Shown here piece by piece: positions 1 to 8,762 of a DNA stretch of 15,003 nt. A model generated the notes under the pieces. The model saw only the letters and a list, made by a program, of their open reading frames with translations. It was not told where the DNA came from and ran no database searches. The first letter of the stretch is position 1. Each line of letters begins with the position of its first letter. The DNA comes from Gammaproteobacteria bacterium (GTDB lineage: Bacteria > Pseudomonadota > Gammaproteobacteria > Pseudomonadales > Litorivicinaceae), in contig PBDH01000040.1 of NCBI GenBank assembly GCA_002717305.1, positions 1-15,003 of the forward strand, in the 5' to 3' direction. Made by a program: the position numbers and the translations under genes.

Positions 1-3
1 TAG
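1..3 (+). other. In-frame TAG stop just upstream of recB motif II
   Basis: Bases 1-3 read TAG in the recB frame. The 15 codons that follow (VAKRVGSERPTHTLI, leading into LIDEFQDTD) look like normal RecB sequence ahead of motif II. Either recB carries a nonsense or frameshift lesion, or the base calls at this edge are wrong. The window alone cannot decide. Confidence 0.6.
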
Positions 4-2277
4 GTCGCCAAACGTGTTGGCAGCGAAAGACCTACACACACTCTGATCTTGATCGATGAGTTCCAAGATACCGATCGTCATCAGTGGGCGATGCTCGACC
101 ACCTTTATCCCGACGAACCCCAACGATTGATGGTCATGGTGGGCGACCCAAAACAAGCGATCTACCGGTTCCGGGGGGCAGATACCACGTTCTATCACCA
201 AGTCCGAAACAGCCTCCCGGACCAGCGGCTGTGGTGTCTGGATACGGTCTACCGCTCTTCAAAGACCATGGTCGACGGACTCAATGCGTTGTTCGATGAT
301 AACCACCCGGTGGGCGATATGCTGCGATACCAACCGCTAAAAATCGGGCGCCCTGTGGACATCCGACCGCTCACCATGAATGACACGGAAGCTGTTGGAT
401 TTCACTGGATCGAGTCCTTGTCACCCCAAACCGTTGTCCAACTCACGGCATCCCTTTTAGCCGGCGGCCAAAACGGTTCTTGCCGGATCGGCACACGACC
501 GGTCACCGAGAAAGATATCTGTGTCTTGGTCCAGAGCCGTACGAAGGCGCAGAAGATTAAACAACTTGGTGGACGGTTTGGCCTCACGTTTCACTACCAA
601 AATAAGGCTAGTATTTTTAGTCGGCCAATCGCCCGAGAAATGGTGTCAGTCCTAGAGGCGATTGCCAACCCCGATGACCTCTCGAGAGTGACGTCTGCAG
701 CCTCGACTCGACTCATGGGGTTTGATCTTTCGGAATCCGGACAACTGAGCGAACGGCCACGCTTTATTGAATTACAGACCCAGCTATTCAATGCACGGGA
801 TCTTTGGAAATCCGATGGCCCAGCAGCGGCCATCGCGCGTTTATTTGAAGCGGGTTTAACGGCCCGGAGAATTTCTCATACCTTCCAAGGGCTAGAGGAC
901 TGGAGTATCTTGAATCAGTGTCTGGAAATCTTTGGCGAAGACGCGAAAGGGTTATCACCACTCGAGGCCGTGATCTGGTGGGCACAACAGGCAGCCTCAA
1001 GCAAAGAGGCGGACCACCGCACAAGCCAACGACCACCAACTGACTCAGGGGTTGTCACAATTAATACAATCCACGGCTCAAAGGGTCTGGAATATTGCGT
1101 GGTAATCTTGGCTGATGAAATCACAGGCAAAGCACCCCCGAAGAACACTTGGGGGCTTGATTACTGCGATCACAATGGATCAACGATTGACCTCACAAAA
1201 AACGCCCACAAACCAGCGCTCCAAGACCAAGAGGCGGACCTAAACCGACTGCTCTACGTCGCACTCAGCCGCGCAAAAAATGGAGTCTTTCTAGGGGTTC
1301 CAGAATCCAACAGTGCACTGAATCGATTACTGAACGAACGTAACATCAAGGGTCTGGGGCATGGTCACCACGTGATTGAGGCTCCGAGAATTGACAACCC
1401 AGTCGAACCATTCAGGGTACCGACCGCCCAGAGCCCGGCTTTGAAACAACCAAATATTCCCTCATGGTTTTTCAGGAGCTTCTCGGGATTAATCAGGCAC
1501 GAGGGCAACCATGAGTTGATGCCCGGAGCGGGTGACGAGTTTGATGCCAACGTTGAAACCGACCTCAACGAGAAATGGCACACGGTTCCCGGAGGGACAG
1601 AGACTGGTAACTTTATTCACGCCATCCTAGAGTGGCACGCAGCGGGTGTCAGAGACTCGCTGGCGGTGGAGCGCTTCATCAAGATCAACTGGCCGACCCA
1701 TCTCGATCCAACCCATGAACCTTTCCTGGTTGATTGGGTCTATCAGATTCTCTCGACGGAGCTTACCCCGAATTCGGTGCTCGGCGTACTGAGCCCAAAA
1801 AAGAAGAAGCCCGAGCCAAAGTTTGAGCTGCCCTTGAGGCCCCGATTACGGCTGAGCGACCTTTTTAAGGCGTGTGGAGCCTTTTCATGGTGGAGACCGT
1901 TAACACCACCAATTGACCAAACAATTACAGGGCACTTAATTGGATTCATTGATCTGGTTTTCGAGGCAGACGGACGGTTCCATATTGTGGACTACAAAAC
2001 CAATTACCTCGGTCCGCGTGACCAAGCGTACTCCGATCAGCACATAGAGACCGCGATGGGGCACGCGTTATATCCAATCCAAGCCGCCATCTACACCCTC
2101 GCGTTACATCGTTGGCTCAAGAACCGACTCAAGAACTACGACCCAGAGCGACATTTGGGTGAGGTCATTTATCTTTTTTGCCGTGGAATCCATGCACCCA
2201 ATCGCGGCATTTGGAGGCGGCCAATGGAAGCAAATGGTGTATTGGCTCTCGAGGGGTGCTGCCTATGCACCCAATGA
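4..2277 (+). CDS. recB: RecBCD enzyme subunit RecB (3' part, 5' end outside window)
   Basis: RecB is the 3'-5' helicase and nuclease subunit of RecBCD (exonuclease V), which processes double-strand breaks for RecA. The visible part starts at superfamily 1A helicase motif II (DEFQD, bases 55-69). It continues with motif III (GDPKQAIYRFRGAD, about 142-183), a motif IV-like YRSS, motif V (TIHGSKGLEY, about 1066-1095) and motif VI (LLYVALSRAK, about 1249-1278). The C-terminal nuclease domain keeps the catalytic set known from E. coli: His at 1618-1620, Asp in GFIDLVF at 1951-1953, and Asp and Lys in VDYKTN at 1990-1998, so the nuclease should be active. The N-terminal third with Walker A lies outside the window. 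The first codon (1-3) is an in-frame TAG and no good start follows it (a TTG at 49 falls just before motif II), so the gene may be interrupted or the edge sequence may carry an error. It overlaps recD downstream. Confidence 0.95.
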   Translation, partial: VAKRVGSERPTHTLILIDEFQDTDRHQWAMLDHLYPDEPQRLMVMVGDPKQAIYRFRGADTTFYHQVRNSLPDQRLWCLDTVYRSSKTMVDGLNALFDDNHPVGDMLRYQPLKIGRPVDIRPLTMNDTEAVGFHWIESLSPQTVVQLTASLLAGGQNGSCRIGTRPVTEKDICVLVQSRTKAQKIKQLGGRFGLTFHYQNKASIFSRPIAREMVSVLEAIANPDDLSRVTSAASTRLMGFDLSESGQLSERPRFIELQTQLFNARDLWKSDGPAAAIARLFEAGLTARRISHTFQGLEDWSILNQCLEIFGEDAKGLSPLEAVIWWAQQAASSKEADHRTSQRPPTDSGVVTINTIHGSKGLEYCVVILADEITGKAPPKNTWGLDYCDHNGSTIDLTKNAHKPALQDQEADLNRLLYVALSRAKNGVFLGVPESNSALNRLLNERNIKGLGHGHHVIEAPRIDNPVEPFRVPTAQSPALKQPNIPSWFFRSFSGLIRHEGNHELMPGAGDEFDANVETDLNEKWHTVPGGTETGNFIHAILEWHAAGVRDSLAVERFIKINWPTHLDPTHEPFLVDWVYQILSTELTPNSVLGVLSPKKKKPEPKFELPLRPRLRLSDLFKACGAFSWWRPLTPPIDQTITGHLIGFIDLVFEADGRFHIVDYKTNYLGPRDQAYSDQHIETAMGHALYPIQAAIYTLALHRWLKNRLKNYDPERHLGEVIYLFCRGIHAPNRGIWRRPMEANGVLALEGCCLCTQ
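2251..2256 (+). promoter_or_regulatory. Ribosome binding site deciding the recD start
   Basis: GAGGGG lies inside the end of recB, 8 bases before the ATG at 2265. A second in-frame ATG at 2274 overlaps the recB TGA as ATGA but is 17 bases from this site, so 2265 is preferred. Coupled translation with recB is likely for either start. Confidence 0.6.
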
Positions 2278-3776
2278 CGTCGGCAGACGTTCTGAAGCTG
2301 ATCGAATCAAAGGGGCTACCTCAGAGCCTGCAGGCGTCGGTGACACAACTGTTCGAGGCAATTCATCAAGGACATACCGCTTACCGCCTGTCTGATGAGG
2401 ACGCCGATCTTTGGGCGCAGACCCTTGCCCAATCCGGGCTTAATTCGCTGTTCGCCGTTAATCATGGTGCACTACAAACTCATCGCCACTCTGCCCAAGA
2501 ATTTCGTGTTGCCGCTGCGCTCAAAAAGCGGTCGGCGCACCCCAACCTCACTATAACCATTGACCCAGAGCAGTTGATGCCTCACGCCGACGCTTCACAA
2601 CAGCGCGCGATTATCGGTGCGGCAAGCCGACGGTTCGCGGTCGTGACGGGCGGTCCTGGTACCGGTAAGACAACGACCGCGGCCGCGATCGTTGCCGCCA
2701 AACTATCTCTATTCCCGGGACAACCGAACGTGTCGCTCGTCGCCCCGACAGGAAAAGCGGCAGTCCAACTAACCGAGTCATTTCAAGTAGCCACTACAAA
2801 AATGCCGATCGCTGAGCTCCAACCTGTGATTGCTACGACGATCCATCGCCAGCTAAAAGATCTTCGTTTAGCCAACATCGTACTGATAGACGAGGCGTCA
2901 ATGGTCTCACTCGATTTATTTGATCAACTACTAAAATCACTGGACGATGAAGCACATCTCATATTGATGGGCGACCCCAATCAACTGGCGAGCGTTGAGG
3001 CCGGGAGTATTCTCAAAGTAATCACCGAATCAGCCGTGTTAACGAACAACTGTTTCCAACTCAATCAACGCCACCGCATCAAAGGCCAAGAGGCGCTGGC
3101 GCAACTCCAAGATCTCTGTCTGTCGGGTGATTCCCGGGGTTTCATCCGAGGCCTGAAGGATCTGGAAATCTCTTGGGAGTCTGGCCAACGATCAGACCGG
3201 CTAGAAATGACAGTCCTCGAGGGATATCGACCCTATTTCGAGGAGCTACAAAGGGGTACTGTCCCAAGGTCTGCCGACTTCCAATGCCTGACAGCGATCA
3301 GCGAAGGTATTGGAGGTCGGAGGTTTATTAACCACCTAGTGCAAGCTGAAACACAACGTATCGGGCTCAATGGCTTTGGAGAGCGATTGTTAGTCATCGC
3401 AAATCAACCGAGTATCGGGGTGTTTAATGGTGACACTGGTGTAGTCATTGATCCTTATCATCCACCAAACCCTGGCGTTCGGTTTGAAAATATCGATCAG
3501 CCGCTTCTAAAAAACCAGCTGGGTGAGGTTGAATCCGCGTGGGCGATCAGCATCCATCGCTCGCAGGGCTCAGAATACAACTCGGTACTCATTTGCCTAC
3601 CCGAACCCGCCACCTCACGGTCACGGTTCAGACCAAGCCGGGAGCTTCTCTACACGGCACTCACCCGAGCCAAAGAAAAAGTACAGCTATTTGCAACTGA
3701 ATCGATGATTGATTTGGCGGTCTCGAACACAACTCGACGGCTGACGTGTCTAGACCTCTTCTTGAATGCCCCATGA
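2265..3776 (+). CDS. recD: RecBCD enzyme subunit RecD (5'-3' helicase)
   Basis: RecD is the 5'-3' superfamily 1B helicase of RecBCD; it speeds unwinding and controls nuclease activity at Chi. With the ATG at 2265 the protein has 503 residues, against about 608 in E. coli; the shortfall appears to be mostly N-terminal. Walker A GGPGTGKTT has its lysine at residue 135, and Walker B IDEAS has Asp209 and Glu210. GDPNQLASVEAGSIL is the next motif. IGVFNGDTG matches a RecD signature region, AISIHRSQGSEY is motif V, and LLYTALTRAKE (from residue 461, Arg468) is motif VI. An in-frame ATG at 2178 would also be open but lies deep inside recB with no matching RBS, so I reject it. The gene overlaps recB by 13 bases, which implies one transcript. 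No terminator follows before the thioesterase gene. Confidence 0.95.
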   Translation: MHPMTSADVLKLIESKGLPQSLQASVTQLFEAIHQGHTAYRLSDEDADLWAQTLAQSGLNSLFAVNHGALQTHRHSAQEFRVAAALKKRSAHPNLTITIDPEQLMPHADASQQRAIIGAASRRFAVVTGGPGTGKTTTAAAIVAAKLSLFPGQPNVSLVAPTGKAAVQLTESFQVATTKMPIAELQPVIATTIHRQLKDLRLANIVLIDEASMVSLDLFDQLLKSLDDEAHLILMGDPNQLASVEAGSILKVITESAVLTNNCFQLNQRHRIKGQEALAQLQDLCLSGDSRGFIRGLKDLEISWESGQRSDRLEMTVLEGYRPYFEELQRGTVPRSADFQCLTAISEGIGGRRFINHLVQAETQRIGLNGFGERLLVIANQPSIGVFNGDTGVVIDPYHPPNPGVRFENIDQPLLKNQLGEVESAWAISIHRSQGSEYNSVLICLPEPATSRSRFRPSRELLYTALTRAKEKVQLFATESMIDLAVSNTTRRLTCLDLFLNAP

Positions 3777-3820
3777 CAATGTAGACTCGCCTCATGAACC
3801 TTGGACAATAAGGAAGTTCC

Positions 3821-4216
3821 GTGGAACTTGATGGAGAAGACCCAAACCCGGACGGTGAACTAATTCTTCGGGTCATTGCCCATCCGAGATTTACAAACGC
3901 TCTCGGCGATATTTATGCGGGATGGTTACTTGACCAGATGGATCAGGCCGCGGCACAAATCGCAATGAAAGCAAGTGGCGGCCGTTGCGCGACCGTTTCC
4001 TTGGATAACGTGGATTTTGTAGCACCAGTGCCTGTTGGATCTGAGATATCTATCTATGGGGAGCTCGAAGACATCGGTCGGTCGTCAATGCAAATCCGAA
4101 TCGAAGTGTGGATCACAGAGCAGGGTTCGGAGAGCTTCAAAATTACGGAAACGCGGTTTGTGTTCGTGGCTATTGATTCTAACGGAAGAATCAGAAAAGT
4201 CCCCGAAAATCTCTAA
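3821..4216 (+). CDS. yciA: YciA-type acyl-CoA thioesterase (hot-dog fold)
   Basis: This is a 131-residue single hot-dog domain, almost the length of E. coli YciA (132). It should hydrolyse acyl-CoA thioesters to free acid and CoA in the cytoplasm; YciA relatives are oligomeric and broad in substrate range. Key segments are LRVIAHPRFTNALGDIYAGW, with the conserved Asp of GDI(Y/F)xGW near residue 30, then LDQMD, the RCATVSLDNVDFVAPVPVG strand-turn region, and IEVWITE followed by TETRFVFVAID. The start is a GTG with AGGA six bases upstream; the frame is closed by TAA at 3809-3811, so no longer start exists. It begins 44 bases after recD and may be transcribed with it. Its stop overlaps the stop of convergent uvrD. 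The family is clear; the physiological substrate cannot be read from the sequence. Confidence 0.88.
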   Translation: MELDGEDPNPDGELILRVIAHPRFTNALGDIYAGWLLDQMDQAAAQIAMKASGGRCATVSLDNVDFVAPVPVGSEISIYGELEDIGRSSMQIRIEVWITEQGSESFKITETRFVFVAIDSNGRIRKVPENL

Positions 4217-6399
4217 CCCAGAAGCACGAGCTTGGCATACTGCAACACAAGCCACTTTTTTGACTCGTCATCAAAACGAACCTGTACCTTCATCTGAGGG
4301 CCAGAGCCCTCGAAGGCCAGAACTGTTCCCTCACCAAATAGTCCGTGATCCACACGTGAGCCAATACCAAGACCGGTGTCCTCGCCGAACGCATCGTCGA
4401 ATTCTTGATATCTCGGATGACGATGAGGTCTATCGACAGGTCTCGCGCCGAATGATGATGAGTTAAAGGGACGGCTTACCTGAGATTCTAGTCTCACCTC
4501 TTCTATACAGTCTTGTGGAATTTCACGGATGAATCGACTCAGCAAACCGAAGTGGTCTCTGCCATTGAGGCGGCGCGACTCTGCATAAGTCACAACTAAG
4601 TGCCGCATCGCTCGCGTTATGCCGACATAAGCTAGACGCCGCTCTTCCTCAAGACCACCCGCTGAATCAAGACTCATCACATGCGGAAACAATTCTTCCT
4701 CGGCACCTACCAGAAAAACGCTGGGGAACTCCAGTCCCTTGGCTGAGTGCAAAGTCATTAGTTGAACCGCGTCCGCATCCGGATCCGCTTGTGTCTCACC
4801 CGCGTCCAAGCTCGCTTGAGATAGGAACTGAAGCAAAATGGAGGATTCCTGATCCTCTGGCTCAAAGGCTCGACACGCGCTCACTAACTCGTTTAGGTTA
4901 TCCACCCTTGCTTGGCCGCGCTCGCCTCTTTCGGAGCCGTGATAAGCCAGTAGACCGGTCGCATCGATCACGTCTCGTGCAAGGTCGGAGAGGTCGAGAT
5001 CAAGCGCCTTATGATCCAGATCATTAATTAAGTCAATAAAACCAGTGACGGCGCTCTTTGCTCTGCCACTGAACCCATTGGTACGCGATAACTGCAATGC
5101 GCTATCCCACAAACCCCTACCCTCGTCACGTGCAGTTTCTCGGATTTGTTCAACGGTCCGCTCACCAATACCCCGCGGCGGTACATTGATAACGCGCTCA
5201 AATGCCGTGTCATCGAATCGATTTTGAATTAATCGCAGATACATCAGCGCATTCTTTATTTCGAGACGTTCGTAGAATCGTTGCCCACCATAAATCCGAT
5301 AAGGAATGCCGGCACGTAACAAAGCGTCTTCGAGGACACGCGACTGGGCATTGGATCGATACAAAATTGCTAACTCTCCATTCAAACCGCCTTGCGCAAC
5401 ATGCTGACTGATTCGGTTCGCCACGAACCGCGCCTCGTCTTGCTCATTAAAAGCGGCATACAGCTGGATGAGGGACCCAGCTCCTTGGTCGGTCCATAAC
5501 TCCTTGCCAAGCCGGCCGGTATTGTTAGAAATAACCGCGTTCGCCGCTTTCAAAATCACATCTGTCGAGCGATAGTTTTGCTCTAGACGAATTGTAGTGA
5601 CCGGCGCGAAATCAGACTCATACCGGTGAATGTTTTCAATGCGCGCGCCACGCCACGCGTATATAGATTGATCATCATCGCCAACCGCCATGACATGAGT
5701 ATCGGCCCCCGCAAGCAACCGGATCCAGGCATATTGGATAGTGTTAGTATCCTGAAATTCATCTATCAATAAATGCCTAAAACGGTTCTGATAATGCTGT
5801 AAAAGCTCTGATTTATCACGAAAGGTCTCGAATGTCCGCAATAAAAGCTCGCCAAAATCTACCAAATTTTGTGTCTTGCACCGTGCGTCATATTCGGCAT
5901 AAAGACCTATCAACGTATCATTGTAATAATCTCGACCTGTTTGAAGATGTTGCGGTCTTTGGCCCTCGTCCTTGCATCCGTTAATAAACCCTGCAATGGC
6001 GCGAGGCTTAAACTTTGCATCATCAAGTTGTAGATCTGCCACGATTCGTTTAATCATTCGATGCTGATCATCGGAATCTAAGATTAAAAACTGCTCGATG
6101 AGCCCAGCATCTCGCCAATGAGCTCGTAAAAACCGATGTGCTAAGCCGTGGAAAGTGCCCACCCACATCGTGTATAGAGATCGACCAAGGGTTTCCTCAA
6201 GTCGCTCGCGCATCTCGCGCGCCGCCTTATTAGTGAAAGTTACGGCCATCAAAGCATGAGGAGACAACACCTGTTCTCGCATCAAAAACGCCATGCGTTC
6301 AACAAGCACTCGCGTCTTTCCCGACCCAGCGCCCGCAATAACCAAAAGATTTGTCTCAGCTGCCTTCACCGCCAGCTGTTGTGGGTCATTCAAATTCAT
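4213..6399 (-). CDS. uvrD: DNA helicase II (UvrD)
   Basis: UvrD is a 3'-5' superfamily 1A helicase that removes the incised oligonucleotide in nucleotide excision repair, unwinds in methyl-directed mismatch repair and displaces RecA. With the ATG at 6399 it has 728 residues (E. coli 720). Walker A AGAGSGKT is at residues 22-29, TFTNKAAREM is motif Ia, VGTFHGLAHR follows, and DEFQD is at 213-217. GDDDQSIYAWRGA is motif III, EQNYRS motif IV, MTLHSAKGLEF motif V and RLAYVGITRAM motif VI. The last 50 or so residues form the Tudor-like C-terminal domain (GSRVDHGLFGEGTV, then KKWLVLQYAKL). A GTG at 6417 is in frame, but AGGAAG precedes ATG 6399 by 5 bases, so I chose the ATG. No LexA-type CTGT-N8-ACAG box is visible upstream, unlike E. 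coli uvrD. It lies downstream of katG on the same strand but is separated by a terminator. Confidence 0.96.
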   Translation of the reverse strand: MNLNDPQQLAVKAAETNLLVIAGAGSGKTRVLVERMAFLMREQVLSPHALMAVTFTNKAAREMRERLEETLGRSLYTMWVGTFHGLAHRFLRAHWRDAGLIEQFLILDSDDQHRMIKRIVADLQLDDAKFKPRAIAGFINGCKDEGQRPQHLQTGRDYYNDTLIGLYAEYDARCKTQNLVDFGELLLRTFETFRDKSELLQHYQNRFRHLLIDEFQDTNTIQYAWIRLLAGADTHVMAVGDDDQSIYAWRGARIENIHRYESDFAPVTTIRLEQNYRSTDVILKAANAVISNNTGRLGKELWTDQGAGSLIQLYAAFNEQDEARFVANRISQHVAQGGLNGELAILYRSNAQSRVLEDALLRAGIPYRIYGGQRFYERLEIKNALMYLRLIQNRFDDTAFERVINVPPRGIGERTVEQIRETARDEGRGLWDSALQLSRTNGFSGRAKSAVTGFIDLINDLDHKALDLDLSDLARDVIDATGLLAYHGSERGERGQARVDNLNELVSACRAFEPEDQESSILLQFLSQASLDAGETQADPDADAVQLMTLHSAKGLEFPSVFLVGAEEELFPHVMSLDSAGGLEEERRLAYVGITRAMRHLVVTYAESRRLNGRDHFGLLSRFIREIPQDCIEEVRLESQVSRPFNSSSFGARPVDRPHRHPRYQEFDDAFGEDTGLGIGSRVDHGLFGEGTVLAFEGSGPQMKVQVRFDDESKKWLVLQYAKLVLLG

Positions 6400-6466
6400 T
6401 AAGTCTTCCTGTACCACGGCATATCAACTAACCAATAGAAATTCCGACGAAGACTAGTGTTTCCGG

Positions 6467-6472
6467 ATTATA
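6467..6472 (-). promoter_or_regulatory. Candidate -10 element for uvrD
   Basis: On the minus strand these bases read TATAAT exactly, 67 bases before the uvrD ATG and downstream of the katG terminator. No good -35 hexamer lies 16-18 bases upstream, so the promoter would be weak or activator dependent. It could also be chance in an AT-rich gap. Confidence 0.35.
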
Positions 6473-6513
6473 ACCGCCGTGTATACGAATGATTATTTTA
6501 TTTACGTGTTCAG

Positions 6514-6548
6514 AAAAGTGCCCGACGACTCACATCGCCGGGCGCTTT
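6514..6548 (-). terminator. Rho-independent terminator of katG
   Basis: Just after the katG stop, the minus strand forms an 11-base stem (GCGCCCGGCGA pairing with TCGTCGGGCAC, one mismatch and one G-T wobble) with a 6-base loop, followed by TTTT. It separates katG from uvrD. A-rich and T-rich flanks on both sides would also let it work from the plus strand. Confidence 0.85.
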
Positions 6549-6550
6549 AT

Positions 6551-8683
6551 TTATGCAAAGAGATCAAAACGATCTGCGTCCATTACCTTATTCCACGCAG
6601 CAATGAAATCAGCGACGAACTTATCCTGATTGTCGTCCTGAGCATACAACTCTGCTAAAGCACGCAACTCCGAATTAGAACCAAAAACAAGGTCAGTACG
6701 CGAAGCTGAACGAACTGTAGCTCCAGACTTTCGGTCTTTGCCTTCGTATGAATTGTACCCCGTCGCGCTCCAAGTAACATCCATCGAAAGCAGAATCTTA
6801 AACCAGGAGTTGTCAAGCTTGCCTGAGCCCCATAAGCCATCGCCAGAGACGCTCACCCCAACGGAACGCAAGCCACCCACTAAGACAGTCATCTCTGCGG
6901 GAGTCAGCCCAAGGAGCTGCGCCTTATCCAGCATCATCTCTTCAGGGCTCACTGCAAACTCTGTCTCACAGTAATTCCGGAAACCATCCGCGCGAGGCTC
7001 TAGAAGGGCAAATGAGTCAATATCTGTCTTATCTTGAGTCGCATCACCACGGCCAGTGGTCACCGGAACACTTGAAGCACCGGCCAGCTCAAGACCCACT
7101 GCACCACCAATCACAATGACGTCAGCGACACTGGCTCCGTTTGAGCTAGCAATTTTTTCGTAAGCCGCTATAACCTCAGAAAGTTGTTCAGGATTATTTG
7201 CGGCCCAATCTTTCTGTGGCGCGAGGCGAACGCGAGCACCATTTGCCCCACCACGCAAGTCAGACCCTCGGAAAGTACTGGCACTGGCCCAAGCCGTTTC
7301 GACCATTCGCGCGCTCGAAAGTCCACTAGAGACGATCTCTTTCTTGATCGCAGACACGACTGAGTCCGGCAACTGCTTACCCGCAGGAACCGGATCCTGC
7401 CAGATGTATTCGACATCGAGGAAATCCCCAGCAACATAATTTGACTTAGGCCCCATATCCCGGTGCAGAAGCTTAAACCATGCTCTCGCAAATGCTTGAC
7501 CAAACTCTTCTGGGTTGGCAAGGAACCGCTCACAAATGGCTTTGTAAGACGGATCCGTTTTCATTGCCATATCAGCTGTGGTCATCATCGGTGTCACTTT
7601 CGTTCCACTGCCGTCGACCTCCGGCGCCTTATCCTCTTCAGAAACATTTGAAGGATGCCAAATATATGCGCCAGCCGGTGACTTGGTGAGCTCCCAATCA
7701 TACTTAAACAAAAGCTCCAGATAGCCCATGTCCCATTGAATTGGATTGGAAGTCCACGGGCCTTCAATACCGCTAGTTATCGCGTCCGCGCCTTTCCCTG
7801 CCTTGTGGGTGCTCAACCAGCCAAAACCTTGGGCCTCAATAGCCCCGCCCTCGGGCTCAGATCCCACGTGACTCTCTTGTCCCGCACCATGAGCCTTACC
7901 GAACGTGTGACCGCCTGCTGTCAGGGCAACCGTTTCCTCATCGTTCATAGCCATACGAGCAAAAGTCTCACGGATATCTTGCGCGGACAATGCTGGATCG
8001 GGATTTGCATTGGGTCCTTGCGGATTTACATAAATCAGACCCATTTGAACAGCCGCCAAGGGGTTCGCCAAATCTTGGCGAGTATCGCCATAACGATTGT
8101 CACCGAGCCATTCGTCTTCTGCGCCCCAATAAATGTCTTTTTCGGAATGCCAAATATCTTCGCGGCCCAGCGCTGTGCCATGATTTGGCCCACCCATGTC
8201 CTCGATCGCTACGTTTCCAGCCAGCACCAATAGATCGGCCCAGCTTAGGCTGTTACCAAACTTCTCTTTCACTGGCCATAGCAAACGACGAGCCTTGTCC
8301 AGATTTCCGTTATCCGGCCAACTATTTAAAGGAGCAAAGCGCTGAGCGCCGGTACCAGCTCCTCCGCGTCCGTCGCTGGTACGATATGTCCCAGCCGCGT
8401 GCCATGTCATACGAATGAAAAATGGACCGTAATGACCGTAGTCAGCCGGCCACCAATCTTGGCTGTCGCGCATAACTTTTTTAATTTCAGCCTTGACCGC
8501 AGCGACGTTCAGCTTTTGCACCTCTTCCGTGTAGTCTACTTCAGCTACAGGATTACTTTTTTGATCGTGCTGTCTGAGGATGTCTAGGTTTAATTGATTT
8601 GGCCACCAATCTTTATTTTGTGTCCCTGTTACCGGGGTCGTAGTCGACCCGTGCATAAAAGGACATTTCAGTTCTGCATTCAT
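6551..8683 (-). CDS. katG: Bifunctional catalase-peroxidase KatG
   Basis: KatG is a haem enzyme that dismutates hydrogen peroxide and also has peroxidase activity. The protein has 710 residues from the ATG at 8683. The distal haem pocket is RMTWHAAGTYR with Arg91, Trp94 and His95. The Trp-Tyr-Met adduct needed for catalase activity is complete: Trp94, Tyr218 in GLIYVNP and Met244 in RMAMNDEE, with the same Tyr-Met spacing as Mycobacterium tuberculosis KatG. The proximal ligand is His259 in AGGHTFGKAHGAG. The second, haem-free C-terminal domain is present to the end. Reading is open to a TTG at 8722, but GGAG stands 7 bases before ATG 8683, so that start is used. No signal peptide is visible, so it is cytoplasmic. 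It is probably monocistronic: own terminator downstream and a likely OxyR operator about 80 bases upstream. Confidence 0.97.
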   Translation of the reverse strand: MNAELKCPFMHGSTTTPVTGTQNKDWWPNQLNLDILRQHDQKSNPVAEVDYTEEVQKLNVAAVKAEIKKVMRDSQDWWPADYGHYGPFFIRMTWHAAGTYRTSDGRGGAGTGAQRFAPLNSWPDNGNLDKARRLLWPVKEKFGNSLSWADLLVLAGNVAIEDMGGPNHGTALGREDIWHSEKDIYWGAEDEWLGDNRYGDTRQDLANPLAAVQMGLIYVNPQGPNANPDPALSAQDIRETFARMAMNDEETVALTAGGHTFGKAHGAGQESHVGSEPEGGAIEAQGFGWLSTHKAGKGADAITSGIEGPWTSNPIQWDMGYLELLFKYDWELTKSPAGAYIWHPSNVSEEDKAPEVDGSGTKVTPMMTTADMAMKTDPSYKAICERFLANPEEFGQAFARAWFKLLHRDMGPKSNYVAGDFLDVEYIWQDPVPAGKQLPDSVVSAIKKEIVSSGLSSARMVETAWASASTFRGSDLRGGANGARVRLAPQKDWAANNPEQLSEVIAAYEKIASSNGASVADVIVIGGAVGLELAGASSVPVTTGRGDATQDKTDIDSFALLEPRADGFRNYCETEFAVSPEEMMLDKAQLLGLTPAEMTVLVGGLRSVGVSVSGDGLWGSGKLDNSWFKILLSMDVTWSATGYNSYEGKDRKSGATVRSASRTDLVFGSNSELRALAELYAQDDNQDKFVADFIAAWNKVMDADRFDLFA

Positions 8684-8762
8684 TTTTTTCTCCGTATTCC
8701 CACCCCATATAGGGACTCGCAATTAAGCCCGTTAGATGAACAAAATCTTCCGTGCATGTACA

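Noticed and set aside
3794..3811. Five-codon frame MNLGQ just before the thioesterase GTG
   Set aside because: It is too short to judge, has no ribosome binding site, and its stop only delimits the thioesterase frame.
4035..4466. 143-codon plus-strand frame spanning the thioesterase end and the uvrD end
   Set aside because: It overlaps two well-supported genes in other frames, and its low-complexity, Arg- and Ser-rich product is typical of an out-of-frame reading.
7736..8233. 165-codon plus-strand open frame inside katG
   Set aside because: It is antisense to a fully conserved KatG reading, has no family-like sequence and no ribosome binding site; it is a shadow of katG codon use.
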